NCBI GenBank assembly: GCA_021014325.1
Contig: CM037476.1
Coordinates: forward strand, 12,436,827-12,500,826
Direction: 5' to 3'
Length of the DNA stretch: 64,000 nt
Origin: Plazaster borealis
Taxonomy: Eukaryota; Echinodermata; Asteroidea; Forcipulatida; Labidiasteridae
Both the position numbers and the translations under genes were made by a program. Below, in pieces: positions 9,601-20,022 of this stretch. The notes under the pieces were generated by a model. That model searched no databases. It was not told the origin of the DNA and worked only from the letters and a program-made list of their open reading frames with translations. The stretch's first letter is position 1; each line of letters starts with the position of its first letter.

Positions 9601-11294
9601 TTGTGAAAATTAAAATCCAAGTTTTGCCCGCAGAGCGCCGTGTACAAACCAATGCATGATAGAAACCTATCTAGTTAGGTCACTTTGTGAAATTTTTATA
9701 CGCTTTGAGTAAGGTCACTTCGTGGTACAAAAATTTTACACGCGCGCCCGAACTGCACGCGCTAAAGCGCATAGTACATCATTGGTAAAGTGGTGTATCT
9801 AGATAGGTCACTTTGTGAAAAGACAAAACGGCAAATCTAGTGATACGTCGTTTTTAGTAATCAGTGTAATTACAAAACTACTACGTATTTAGTTCTGAAA
9901 CTTGCTGAAAATGTTAACAGTAATGAGTTTATTAATAATTTGTAAAAAAAAATATTTGCAAAAGTGTGTGATTTTTGTCAGTTAGGTCGGTTTGTGGTAC
10001 GAGCGACGAATTGGTCATCGAAGTTGCAAGAAAATGATGAAAGAAAAAACACCCTTGTTGTACAAATTTGTGTGCTTTCAGATAGGAATAAAAACTTTTT
10101 GGAAGAAGTTTTTATTATTTTAGTGAGAAATTACCTCTTTCTCAAAAACTACGTTACTTCAGAGGGAGTCGTTTCTCACAATGTTTTATACTATCAACAG
10201 CTCTCCGTTGCTTGTTACCAAGTAAGCTTTTATGCTAATATTTGTTTTGAGTCATTACAAAAAGTGTACGATACCTTTAAATTCTATAATCTATAATTCA
10301 GTTCAGTTCAATTCAATTTATTTCAATTCAATTTGTTTCAATTAAATTTTATTTATTTCATCTCACTTTACAAATAACAATTGAAAAATGTTTTCCCTGT
10401 GTGCACTTAAACATTCAAGTTCAATACTGACTGTATACAAACCCAATTCATTACAAATTACTTACACAATTACTTGGACAAGTCCAGTGGTCTTCTATTT
10501 TGTTCAAATGTTGACTATCAGTTTAATAAAAATCTTTCAATTCTGTTGAGTATTAAAGCATACTTACTCATAATACAAATGAGATAAATCTTATCTAATA
10601 GTGCTTGTTCAAATTTAAACAGTTCAAATGTTAAACTGTGTAGGTATTTTTTTCTTCTCTCTTTTCAATTCTGGTATTATAAAAACAATTCTGGTTCTGT
10701 AAACATTTTGAGCTACAAGCCCTGCAGTCTTGTGGATTTTACCCCCAAATTCGAGACGTGAATTTAATTGGATGTATTAAGATAGACTAATTAATACGTA
10801 CCAAACTTTCTAGCCACAAATCCATGCATAGCTCTTCCTTGTGGTATTGGTCTACCATCTACTTCCAATAGTGGCAACTGGCCCATCGGGGTTGCTATTG
10901 AAATCAAAATATATTTGAATCAATACAGAATAACAACATTCATCAAATTCAGTAGGATCTCTATATAGGGTGTCATGGCAGAACGGTTTAGAACATCGAA
11001 TTTAAGTTCTGGTGGTTAAGTCATCGGTGTGTGGGTTCGAATCCCGGCCAAGACATTAATCCTTGAGCAAGATGCTTTTATATAATTGCTTCTCTTCACC
11101 CAGGGGTATAAATGGGTACCTGCTAGGGGAGAAGTTGACATTGTGTTTGAAAAAGCCTTCTGAGCGCCACGGCAGCCCGGGCTGTATACTCCCCAGGGAG
11201 CGGAGAAAGATTAAAGGAATGTTATTGGCCCAATGACAGGGCACTAATGTAAAGCCAATGATATGTTATTGTAAAATGCGCTATATAAGAGCTA

Positions 11295-11333
<39 letters not shown>

Positions 11334-13210
11334 GTTATAATTATATGGTTTTATTGCACATTAAGTTCCAACATTTTCAGAGAAAGGGGAGGGTACATAT
11401 AGAAAAACTGCTACATACAAACAGCCATTTGTAGTTCATTGTGCTTAGGTAAATTAGAAATCAGCGCCGAAACTAGGGTAAAATTGTAGGGGGGCACAAG
11501 GAGGTGCACCATTTTTTCTAGGGGGCACTCCTGCCCAATTAATACTGTAGTTTCTGTTTGCATTTTCTCACAAGCCCCTTTTCAGCGCTCTTGTTATGTC
11601 ATTTTCTATTTTTTATAAGATATTCTGCCCAAAGTGTAAAAACAAATACTTTGTCTGCTTGTAAATGGAAACATAGTTTTACAGACATTGAAACTATCAC
11701 ATTAAAAAGCTTATAAAAAATATAACATTTTACACTGGTAATTTTAAACCTCAAAAGTCCAGAGTTCAAATGGGGGGGGGGGGCAAGGACATCAATTTGG
11801 AGGGCACATGCTCCCCTTCCCCCTTTCCCTTAGTTACGCCACTGTCTGTATTCATGAATTACTTTTTCTGAAATCTGAGAAATCTTTGTTGGATATGTGC
11901 CCTACAGTACAAAACAATATTTGGACATGTAGAATGATCTGCATCATGATATAAGAATAATTGAAAGCTTTTACTTGGATGTAATGCGAGTGCAAGCATC
12001 ATCCATCTTCCTGACAAAAAGTCTCACATTTATAAAAATAATGACTGACAGAATATGACTTTCCCAAGACAGGTGAGCATCATCCAGGGTGACCTTTTTT
12101 TTTGTTGGCAGACTGAAACTTTTGGTTGTTTGAAATTTAAAAAAACAAAACATTTTCCTCCTCATTATAGAGGGGGGGGGGGGCAGAAGAAACATTTTGG
12201 TCATAAGAAATTTTCATTTTTCTCCTCATTCTATCCTTCTCCGCATCAATTTAACGATGTTAGTGTTTTTTTTTCAATTAGCGATTTTTTTCTCTAACAT
12301 TTAGAGTGTAACATTTTGAATTGGTAAAATTTCCGTATCCGACAGCCACTCTTTCAGTCATTATGAAATCAAATAGTATCTTATTTACTCAAATAATTAC
12401 AATTATTGCCTTTGGTAACAATGAGTGAAAAAGTGGCAGCCGGATACGGAAACTTTTCCATTGAATTTTGTGGAGAAAAATATAATAATAATTATAAAAA
12501 CATAATGTGTGAAGGGCTCAAATTTTACTGGACCACAGGCCTGAGGCCAGTAGTTTTAGTGTCGGGCCAGTAAACTCATGACCGGACAAGTCCGATGGTC
12601 TTGTGTTTTTCAATTGAATACTAATAATAATTCACTGTGTGTAGGCCTAATATATTGAAGTAAACCCCAAAATTATGTTTAAAATTAATGTTGACTTTGA
12701 CTCCGATGAAATACCCTTCAATTCAATTGAGAAAAGAAGAAAAAAACCACATAAAGACAAGTGAGAAATAAAAAACAGTTAAATGCATGTTGAATTGTGT
12801 CAGGTCTTGTAAAAGTAATTCTGGTCCAGTAAACATTTTGAGCAACAAGCCCTGTGGCCTTGTGGATTTTCCCCCTAAATTCGAGCTTAAGTGTGGTCCG
12901 TCTACAACTAGAATTTGGGAACGAACACCCCTCAGTCCACCCCTAGTCCACCCCCTCCTCTCTCCAGTTGCGCCCACTGATAAGAATGGTAACATTGTAC
13001 ATACAGACTATCGTTCTTCGAGCCACGCCCCTGCCAGACCTCTCTACCTAGCTCACTACCTCCATTTCTAAACTTACTTGCTTTGTGCTTTCCCCATTCC
13101 TCCGACGTGTAGCGAACATCTTCGAATTCCTGGCCGACGTGAGCTAACAACATACGGGTGGTCTCAGCCCGGCCGCGAGCATTGAAGTATACCACTTTGT
13201 ACGAAGGCAT
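6669..13210 (-). CDS. Sigma-class glutathione S-transferase, gene A (five exons)
   Basis: Exons on minus: 13078-13210, 10802-10894, 9073-9191, 8253-8363 and 6669-6827, giving 204 residues. All junctions are GT/AG with phases 1,1,0,0. The N-terminal thioredoxin-like domain starts MPSYKVVYF, with the expected catalytic Tyr8, then Arg14, Trp39, Lys43 and cis-Pro52 (GQLPLLEVDG). The G-site pair is Gln63-Gly64, where the family usually has Gln-Ser. The helical C-terminal domain carries FFIGDK and the N-capping motif ITRAD. Sigma GSTs are cytosolic enzymes that conjugate glutathione to electrophiles, and some isomerise PGH2 to PGD2; the substrate here is unknown. A is the most diverged of the four tandem genes, and its introns hold SINEs and DNA elements. 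The start is the only Met at the canonical position. Confidence 0.92.
6903..7294. mobile_element. TTAA family-3 element in intron 4 of gene A
   Basis: It runs from TTAAAGGTATTACACAGGAT to CGTATAATACTTTTAA. The interior is shared with copies at about 19229-19590, 29198-29410 and 38847-39190 (for example CAGCTGATTTCGGTT and GGACAATGTGTTTA). Confidence 0.65.
7292..7850. mobile_element. Repeat family shared with 14990-15283, interrupted
   Basis: Blocks such as AAAAACTGTCATGG, CTTTTATTGATTTCTAATCA and ACTATGACCCTAA match the copy at 14990-15283 in inverted order. A piece with (AAT)n and CAATTTGTATAGCG (about 7313-7480), resembling a SINE 3' tail, interrupts it. Confidence 0.5.
7851..8215 (+). mobile_element. 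tRNA-derived SINE
   Basis: The head (7852-7943) resembles a long-variable-arm tRNA: GAGGCCGAGTGGTTAAGAGC near the A box and GGTTCGAGTCC as a good B box at 7922-7932. A tRNA-unrelated body of about 250 bp and a (AAT)n tail follow. It lies in intron 4 of gene A, antisense to the gene. The body and tail rule out a free tRNA gene. Confidence 0.8.
8545..8930. repeat. Long imperfect palindrome in intron 3 of gene A
   Basis: Left blocks (ACGGTGTAAAATG, GAAATTTGAAACATGACATCA) are mirrored on the right (TTTGAAATGTGACGTCATGA, TTTACACCGTTTTAACC). A longer relative with the same blocks is at 42661-43115. It is probably a foldback-type element. Confidence 0.6.
9249..10280. mobile_element. TTAA family-1 element split by an insertion
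   Basis: The left part (9249-9353) starts TTAAAGGCACTGAACACGCT, and the right part (10009-10280) ends ACGATACCTTTAA. Between them sits another DNA element (9354-10008). It lies in intron 2 of gene A. Confidence 0.8.
9354..10008. mobile_element. Nested 655-bp inverted-repeat element
   Basis: The ends read TGTCGCGCGTACCACGAACC and GGTTTGTGGTACGAGCGACG, a terminal inverted repeat of about 26 bp with few mismatches. AATT is duplicated on both sides, and removing the element restores the family-1 sequence CTCAATTGGTC. The interior holds at least three copies of AGGTCACTTTGTGAAA and a related AGGTCACTTCGTGGTAC. No open frame is long enough for a transposase. Confidence 0.85.
10430..10765. repeat. 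Fragment of the GGGCTC/hAT-like family
   Basis: TAAACATTTTGAGCTACAAG and the following GGATTTTACCCCCAAATTCG match the copies at 12513-12885, 53699-54079 and 57726-58105. The left half is degraded and AT-rich. Confidence 0.5.
10969..11336 (+). mobile_element. Second tRNA-derived SINE
   Basis: The B box GGTTCGAATCC is at 11034-11044, preceded by a degenerate tRNA-like head. The body contains CCTTGAGCAAGATGCTTTTA, similar to the SINE at 7851, and the element ends with (ATT)n. It lies in intron 1 of gene A, antisense to it. Confidence 0.7.
11462..11844. mobile_element. hAT-like non-autonomous element
   Basis: The left end CAGCGCCGAAACTAGGG is matched by CCCTTAGTTACGCCACTG on the right. CAGTGGCGTAACTA-type ends are common for hAT miniature elements. 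The interior has a G run. It lies in intron 1 of gene A. Confidence 0.6.
11885..12095. repeat. Dispersed repeat, inverted copy at 48830-49040
   Basis: Shared phrases in opposite orientation include GCATCATCCATCTTCCTGAC, GGACATGTAGAATGAT and ATGACTGACA. The boundaries are approximate. Confidence 0.6.
12513..12885. mobile_element. GGGCTC-end hAT-like element
   Basis: It runs from GGGCTCAAATTTTACTGGAC through GGCCAGTAGTTTTAGTG and AACATTTTGAGCAACAAGCC to CCTAAATTCGAGC. Near-intact relatives with CAGGGCTC..GAGCCCTG ends lie at 53699 and 57726. It lies in intron 1 of gene A. Confidence 0.6.
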
Positions 13211-14621
13211 CTTTACACCGGAGCAAGTTGTTTTTAGTGAAGTATTACTGATCGAGTGCTGGACTGTAGTGGTGCTGATACTACAATACAAGTGTGGCCC
13301 TCAATTTTACGTCTGGAAATTTAGCGTAAACACACAGCACTATAGATAAGCAAACACGGTTGTATACCCCTTCTACTGCCCATGCTTTGCACCTTTGTCC
13401 AGGTCAAGGGCAAAGGTTCATATCCCTGGATAACTTTTTGCAGAATCATCGATGTCTTTTGTTATCATGGTTATAGTGTGTCGGGTGGCGTGCAGAGGTA
13501 ATTGCAGGGTCACCGAAGTTTCTGGAAGTGTTTTGATAGCTATTGCGAGAATGCACAGTGTTTTATTTTTTTGCACAATAAAACCATGGGACATTGTTAT
13601 CATAAGCAAAATCGGTTTCGGACTTGACAAAAGTAAACTACGCTTACCATCAGTTGAGGTATACAAACTCACCCAGTGTTCCAGTCGAGACCTGGACTCT
13701 GGTCCAACTCTGCGTGGGAGGCAGCTTTGAAAATAATCAATTGCATTTTGTTCATAAACATCCCTTTACCAGTGCTTTTGGTATGCCGTTTAAAAAGATA
13801 ATCTTATACGTGGAGGTAAACATGATTAGTATGTTGTGTGCATACATAATTAAACAGTAGTTTTTCACATTGAGTATTTCACTACATAAAACCTCAAGAA
13901 ATAATTATTCCAGGGGTTTTGGGTTTTTTTTTTTGGGGGGGGGTGTTGCATTTGAAGTTTACAGATGTTTTTGTGAGAATATTGGGTATTATTTTTGTAT
14001 AATGATTGTTATGGAAGTTGTCAATGAGTGTAAATATTTGAAATTAAAATTACATTTAACTGTGTGAGAGGTTCGTATCTATATACACTCCCCTCCCGTC
14101 AGTGGAATACAATTGGAGATGGGGGGGGGGGGCATGACCTGCCTGCTTATTATGCCCAGATCATTGAAAACCTGATCTACCAATACGCTAATTAGTGGTC
14201 TATGCAAATGTCATAAAGTTTATTGAGAAATTAAACAGTAACAAGCCCATATAATCCAAACCAAGTTAATTACGTTTCAAAAGAGAATAGATGACTCAAT
14301 TTGTATAAAATGGATGGAAGAACAAGCAGCGAGCACTTCAGAGCTAACAATCGATTGAATGAACCAAGAGGCGGACCTGACAGTTGGATTTACCTGGGTG
14401 TTACGATGGGAATAATGATACATCCACAAAAATATCAACCATGACCAAATCACCGGAGCGTTTTCCTAACGAAATAACACAATCACTCTTTCAGGCGCTA
14501 AATGTTAATTGTTTTAACCAGTTTATTAATACAAACATTAAGTTAAAGGTAGGCACACTTTGGTAATGACCCTGAGAAGTTTGTATTTTTTATCCGAAAA
14601 CTTACTTATTATAAAGATGGT
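13211..14621. other. Spacer upstream of GST A
   Basis: Several 60-90-codon frames overlap here on both strands without domains. I see no supported gene. The promoter of gene A should lie at its left end, but I could not pick a TATA box with confidence. It includes T/G and G homopolymers near 13928 and 14119. Confidence 0.4.
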
Positions 14622-14986
14622 AATGGCACACGTTTGGAAATTGTCAAAGACCAGTGTTCTCACTTGGTGTATCCCAACATATGCATAAAATAAAAAGACT
14701 ATGAAAATTTGGGCTCAATTGGTGATCGAAGTTGCAAGAAAATGATGACAGAAAAAACACTCTTGTTGTACAAAATTGTGTGCTTTCAGATAGGAATAAA
14801 AACTTCTCGCAAGAAGTTTTTTATTATTTTAGTGAGAAATTACCTCTTTCTCAAAAACTACGTGACTTCAGAGGGAGTCGTTTCCTACAATGTTTTATAC
14901 TATCAACAGCTCTCCGTTGCTTGTTACCAAGTAAGTTTGTATGCTAATATATTTTGAGTAATTACCAAACGTGTACTGTGCCTTTG
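14622..14986. mobile_element. TTAA family-1 element
   Basis: It runs from GGCACACGTTTGGAAATTGTC to CCAAACGTGTACTGTGCCTTT, with the AGGAATAAAAACTTC hairpin region. It lacks a clean left TTAA. It sits between GST A and B. Confidence 0.75.
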
Positions 14987-14989
14987 AAA

Positions 14990-15630
14990 GCATCCTTCGA
15001 AATTATTTCGTTTGTGCATGAAATGCCCCCGTTGATTAGAAATCAATGAAAGTATGCCGACAATTTTGAATCTCTAAAGATTGCACAAAGGCGACTTTTT
15101 GAAATTCAACGTTCGTGATGAAAAACACTGTGACAGTTTTTTGCTGTTTTCTCAATAAGTAGACACTGTATTCAACAGAAACTTTCACGGGTGACCTTTA
15201 TTGTCTTTCTTTGATAATGTTGCCTATACATCAGCATTACGTTGACAGAAACTAAACGATGACCCTATGTTATACCTTTAAAGGGTCTCTATACTTCTGG
15301 TAAAACACAAAACAGAAAAGATCACAGATTTACATTAAACTTACACGGTTTAAAGATAATGATGATAGAAAGCTTCCCTTGAAATATTACTGGCTGAGGT
15401 GCTGTAGTTTTTGAGAAATGAGTAAAACAATTAGTTTTGATCTCATGAGTCGAAAACTCGACGTTTGAAAACAGTGAAAACACTTAGGTTTTCCCCCACT
15501 TTTTTTCTGGTGATTGCAATGACCGATTGAGCTTAAACTTTCACAGGTTTGTTGTTTCATGTTTATGTTGGGATACACCAAGTGAGGATACTGGTCTTTG
15601 AAATTTACCAAAAGTATAAACTCCCTTTAA
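14990..15630. mobile_element. Two abutting TTAA-type repeats
   Basis: The part from about 14990 to 15283 is an inverted relative of 7292-7850. The part 15277-15630, from TTTAAAGGGTCTCTATACTT to AAAGTATAAACTCCCTTTAA, is family 4, also present at 20610-20931. Confidence 0.55.
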
Positions 15631-15799
15631 TACAATGGTTAAAACTGATTATAATACTTGTGGCGTGTTCTTGTTTCCTATTTTGATGGTGGTGAGTATT
15701 GCAATTACATACACGTACAGGTATTGCTATGTTTATCTATCTACCTACCGAAGTTGGAAATAGTTTACACTAGTATACAAATTGACTGCTTCGAGTGCT

Positions 15800-15915
15800 A
15801 TGGTTAAAACTACGGACTCCCGAGGTGATCCTCGGCGAGTTCTATTTTTCCGAGACGAAGCCGAGGGAAAATAGACCGCTCCGGGGATCACCAATGGCGT
15901 CGTAGTTTTAACCAT
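15800..15915. mobile_element. Foldback element of about 116 bp
   Basis: The ends ATGGTTAAAACTACG and CGTAGTTTTAACCAT are perfect inverted repeats. Inner arms GGTGATCCTCGGCGAG and CGGGGATCACC also pair. A degraded relative (CTCCTGAGGTGATTCC) is near 61870. Confidence 0.7.
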
Positions 15916-16287
15916 ATCATGAGTAAAAGCAAGCAATATTTATTTTATAACATCCCATACATTGTCCCTAGACTTCAAGGTACCAAGAAGCTGCTGTTGC
16001 TATGGGTATAGTATATCGGTTGCCATGGGATAGTACATCGGTTGCTACGGGTTTAGTACCTTGTTTGCTGCGTGTATAGCGCGTCGCGTTCGCGCGGCCG
16101 TCTAGTAAAAATAAAACATATCATGTGACGCACTCTAAACCAATCAAAAGGCAGAATCTTTGTAAGCGGTATTATTTATAAAGTTTCGCCATTCGAGATG
16201 ATTATATAATTGTGTTTGATTAAATGAATGTAACTCGTTTACTGTGTCCACCAGTCCAGTAATTCCTTTGTTTTTGCTTGCTCAAGT

Positions 16288-19200
16288 CTATATTATTTGG
16301 TCCTTTGGTCTTGCAGCTAGATATTTTGATAGGCCTTCATCAGCAGAGATGCGATCTCTAAGGGCTGCCAGCTTGGGATATTTCTCTAAGTTCTTGTTGG
16401 GGTATTTCAGATTCTCCAGAGTTTCCATAGCGGTGTGGAAATTCAGATCAGCGAGAGAGATCTGTCAACAAAATAAAACCAAAAAATACAATGTTTAATA
16501 TTTAATACCCGCGGGACAGACAGCTTTGCCCGGGATCAGAGCTATGTATTGAGAGAGTTGCGACATGGAGGGACCAGCTTTCTCCGGTCACGTGGTTGCT
16601 GGACGCCATTTTGTTCCAAATGCAGCACAACCCAATGGGCAGACTAGTCTGGCACCCTGTATTCGCCAATGCATTTTTTGTAGACAAAATGGCTTCTTAT
16701 CGCAAGTTGTCGCAACTCTCTCAGTAGGGAGTTTTCGTTTTCGACGACGGATGGTTCTGGTGACGGTTAGTAGTTTTCAGCCAAACGTTGTCGTTTTCAG
16801 CACAACGCAGATTCATCCAAAGTACTGTCGTAGAAATTGAGGGACGACCGTCCTCAAAGCCGACGCATGCGCAGATGACGCCAAATGTCATCATTACCGT
16901 CGCAGAATCATCCGTCGTCCAAAACGAAAACTCCCTATTATACGGCTCTGCCCGGGATCAGAGCCGTATATTGAGAGAGTTGCGACATGGAGGGACCAGC
17001 TTTCTCCGGTCACGTGGTTGCTGGACGCCATTTTGTTCCCAAATGCAGCACAACCCAATGGGCAGACTAGTCTGGCACCCTGTATTCGCCAATGCATTTT
17101 TTTGAGACAAAATGGCTTCTAATCGCAAGTTGTCGCAACTCTCTCAATATACGGCTCTGCCCGGGATCACATTGATGCGCCCTCTATCGATTAGCTAAAA
17201 CATTGACTTTAATTTTAATATAAACCACAGTTCAGAAAATCGACTCACATGCTGGGCTAGGCCCCTGGCACATGATCTTATTGTCATTATATAGGTTGGT
17301 CCCAGGAGTGTTAACAAGTTGTGTTATATTGTTAAAAGTGAATGACACACTTACCTTATCACCGACGAAGAAACCTTCCCCCTCTTTATTCTTGCACAGT
17401 GCATCTTCGAGAAACTTCAAATAACCATGTGCCTTTCCATCAAAGATCTCCTTCTGTTTTGCTATCTAAGACAATAATAATATAGATCAAAAGAGACTGG
17501 CGTCAAAGTTTAATTGTTAAAGTTGAAACTAATCCATGTTGTCGCTAAAAGCGGACTGTACGTGTAGAGCAGATCAGATCAAAATTGCGAGAGGAATTCA
17601 ATCGATACATTTACACGAATATCTTCGAAACAAGGGGGGGGGTTCTGTTTGTGTAACAGGAATAGTATCCCCCATGGGACACCTGTGTAAAAAGCGTGGC
17701 CTGATGAGCGGTTTAAGAAAACCACTCTGTTTTGTCTAGTGTACCATGTTCTTTTTCCTATATGAAGTTCAAAGTATTCCAAGTCTTCACCTGTTCTTCT
17801 TCGTCTTTAATAAACGATGTCCTGACAAGAGGAGTCCATAGATCGATCACTACGCCAACAACTTGGTCAATCAGTGCGGCCTCCCAATTGTTAGAGCCGT
17901 AATACCCTGAAAGACAAAGGAATTAAAGTTAACTTGACTTGTTATTAATTCAAATCACTATCGACCCCATTTCACGACGCGCAGCGCACTCTTACACGCA
18001 CATCAATATTCGGGAGTCAAAATGTGTAGGCTACCATGGGCAGCGCGCCGTCAAGGCATTCTGGTGCGGCGAGATCAACTGGGAACGAGGTTGGTGCACA
18101 AAGGAATTGACTCCCAAAATGGCGGAAATGGTAGACGCGCATTGTGCAGAGGTGCGTTCGGCGTTGTGCAAGGGGGGGGGGTAATTCTTAATTAGGTCAA
18201 TCAATCAATGCAATTTGACCGGTGACTATGGTGTTCATACACTGCATGGTTACATTTTGACCAATATTTTGGCATGCAGTGTATGAGGCAGTGATCTTTG
18301 AATGCTGAAATCTGCAGTTATAGATACATAGAAAACTCTCTAGCCAGGGCCCGATTTCATAGATTACCAGCCAAAATACCACCTAACATGTATCATTTGT
18401 GACTGGTATCCTGCTAATTTCTGCTATGCAGGAATTTGTTAAGCAGTATTTTTTCTGCTTACACTCTAAAAACTCCGGGTCAGAATTGACCCTGATTCCG
18501 GGTCCCATCGGGCCTGACCCATTACAGGGTCAGGCTGACCCGCAAATTGACCGGAAAATTCGGATTCTGCGTCAGTTTGACCCATTTCTGGGTCATTTTA
18601 AAACAGATTCTGGGTCTTACAAATTATGACCCGGGAGTTTTTAGAATGTATTCGGCAGCTCTATGAAACTGTGCCCAGGTATAGATGCGATGGTAGATAC
18701 ATACCAAACTCTCTAGCCAGGTAAGAAGCAATGGCTGAACTATCAGCGAGTGGTTTCCCGTCTACATACAATATCGGCAGTTGTGGAAGCGGTAGCTCTG
18801 CATTACAAAATCAAACAATAAGACACAATGTTTCAGATATTAAAGGGTTTGTACACGTTTGGTAATGACTCTGAAAATTAATGGCAATAAAAACTTACTT
18901 GGTAAGAAGTACAGCAGCTTTGGAAAGTAAAATGCATTCGGAGAAACTTTTCATTTCGAGCAGCGGTTATGGAAAAATATATCACTTTTTATCCCCAATA
19001 TTTTGAATCTGAGAAGCGTTACTACAGTAACGTTTCTAAGAGAGTTTATTCCAAATGCAGATTAGTCTCCCTGCGTGGACATTACCGCTCCAGATTTTCG
19101 GCAATCTCAAAACGCTACCGCCTTTTGAAACGAAATTTTCACAGGTTAGTTTTATAGTATTATATCAACAGCTATAGATTGAAACAAACAGTCAGTTCCA

Positions 19201-20022
19201 ATTACCAAACGTATACAATCCCTTTGAAGGTATTATACAGGATTGGTAAGGATACAAAAAACATCATTGTTTAATTTTAGTCTGAAGTTCATACTAAAAC
19301 AATTTTCTCTGTGAAATTGTCCCTCTAAAATGAAGTCATATTCGAGAAAAATGTATCTCAAAACATAAAAAACGCAACAGCTGATTTCGGTTGTTTATAA
19401 CTGAAATTAAGGACAATGTGTTTATATGCTGAAATTTGTGCATTACTAATTTCTCCCGACTAACAGAACGGATCAAGCCCAAATTTTCACAAATTTATTT
19501 GAAGTATGGTTGATCACACAAATCATGAATACTATCTGCGGCTATTTTGTCAGCTCTACCGATCCTGTAAAATACCTTTAAGGCTGGCACTCAAAACTCC
19601 AGCAGCTTTTACCAACGGATTGTCTATTTACGTCACCAAGCCCAAGTAAATTCAAGCATAGATTGATATCGGCGATCGCGGCTGGCTCGCCTTTTTAACT
19701 TATGCAGTCATTAACTGTATGACCAATATCAGTCACAAGTTTGTTAAAACACAATAGGACCCGTTTTGGAGAAAAACTTGCTGAATGACTAGCCCCCCAA
19801 AAGTTTGCTGTGGTACAAAGTTAATTGTCTGCCTTCAGAATTCTCTTTAACTAAAAAATAAAAAATTGTTGACGGAGAAAATCACTTACTTTCCTTTACA
19901 TCTCCCCACTGTTCCACACTGTACCGTACATCTTCGAACTTCTTGCCGGCCAAACCTAACAGCATGCGTATCACCTCTCCCCGACCACGGCCAGCAAAAT
20001 ATTCTAACTTGTAAGATGGCAT
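16288..20022 (-). CDS. Sigma-class glutathione S-transferase, gene B (five exons)
   Basis: Exons on minus: 19890-20022, 18705-18797, 17791-17906, 17355-17465 and 16288-16461, giving 208 residues. Junctions are GT/AG in the same phases as gene A. It begins [16 protein letters not shown], with Tyr8, Arg14, Trp39, Lys43 and cis-Pro52 (QLPILYVDG). Position 63 is Asp, so the G-site pair is Asp63-Ser64. Exon 3 ends KDEEEQ, one Glu more than C and D. The C-terminal domain has FFVGDK and the N-cap motif ISLAD, and ends PKDQII. It is the sister of C and D, but its intron 3 lacks their foldback element. The likely role is cytosolic glutathione conjugation or prostaglandin isomerisation; the substrate is not predictable. 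Confidence 0.93.
16537..16950. mobile_element. hAT-like element, copy 1 in GST B intron 4
   Basis: It starts CAGAGCTATGTATTGAGAGA and ends TACGGCTCTG, with CCCGGGAT at 16529-16536 and 16951-16958 as the 8-bp target duplication. A TA-flanked element (16727-16935) is nested near its right end. Confidence 0.8.
16727..16935. mobile_element. Nested TA-flanked element (GGGAGTTTTCG ends)
   Basis: The inverted ends GGGAGTTTTCGTTTTCGACG and CGTCCAAAACGAAAACTCCC are flanked by TA on both sides. The inner CATCCGTCG/CGACGGATG motif is also inverted. It is non-autonomous. Confidence 0.75.
16959..17159. mobile_element. hAT-like element, copy 2 in GST B intron 4
   Basis: It starts CAGAGCCGTATATTGAGAGA and ends TATACGGCTCTG. 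It is separated from copy 1 by a single CCCGGGAT and followed by another, so three direct copies of the 8-mer bracket two elements. That suggests tandem duplication of an original insertion. Confidence 0.85.
18345..18678. mobile_element. GATTTCATAGA-type element in GST B intron 2
   Basis: It begins CAGGGCCCGATTTCATAGA and ends CAGCTCTATGAAACTGTGCCC. Orthologous copies in the same intron of C (28470-28672) and D (38070-38262) show it predates the duplications. In B a TA element is nested in it. Confidence 0.65.
18462..18648. mobile_element. TA-flanked element, B-specific (CACTCTAAAAAC ends)
   Basis: The ends CACTCTAAAAACTCCGGGTC and GACCCGGGAGTTTTTAGAATG are inverted repeats flanked by TA. 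The C and D copies of the intron have the uninterrupted site CTTATTCGG. The 187-bp interior is built from repeated GGGTCA/TGACCC motifs. Confidence 0.85.
18842..19590. mobile_element. TTAA family-2 and family-3 elements in GST B intron 1
   Basis: Family 2 runs from TTAAAGGGTTTGTACACGTT to about 19228, and family 3 follows directly to about 19590 (CTGTAAAATACCTTTAA). The same pair sits in intron 1 of C and D, so both inserted before the duplications. Confidence 0.65.

Noticed and set aside
10024..10290. Open frames reading a peptide with [17 protein letters not shown], seen at several loci (2113, 9964, 14709, 37197, 43304, 49652)
   Set aside because: All lie inside TTAA family-1 elements. The shared peptide reflects repeat identity, the frames begin and end at arbitrary points, and no domain is present.
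12918..12981. End of another hAT-like element (CTCCAGTTGCGCCCACTG)
   Set aside because: It resembles a hAT terminus in reverse, but I could not find the matching end or a target duplication.
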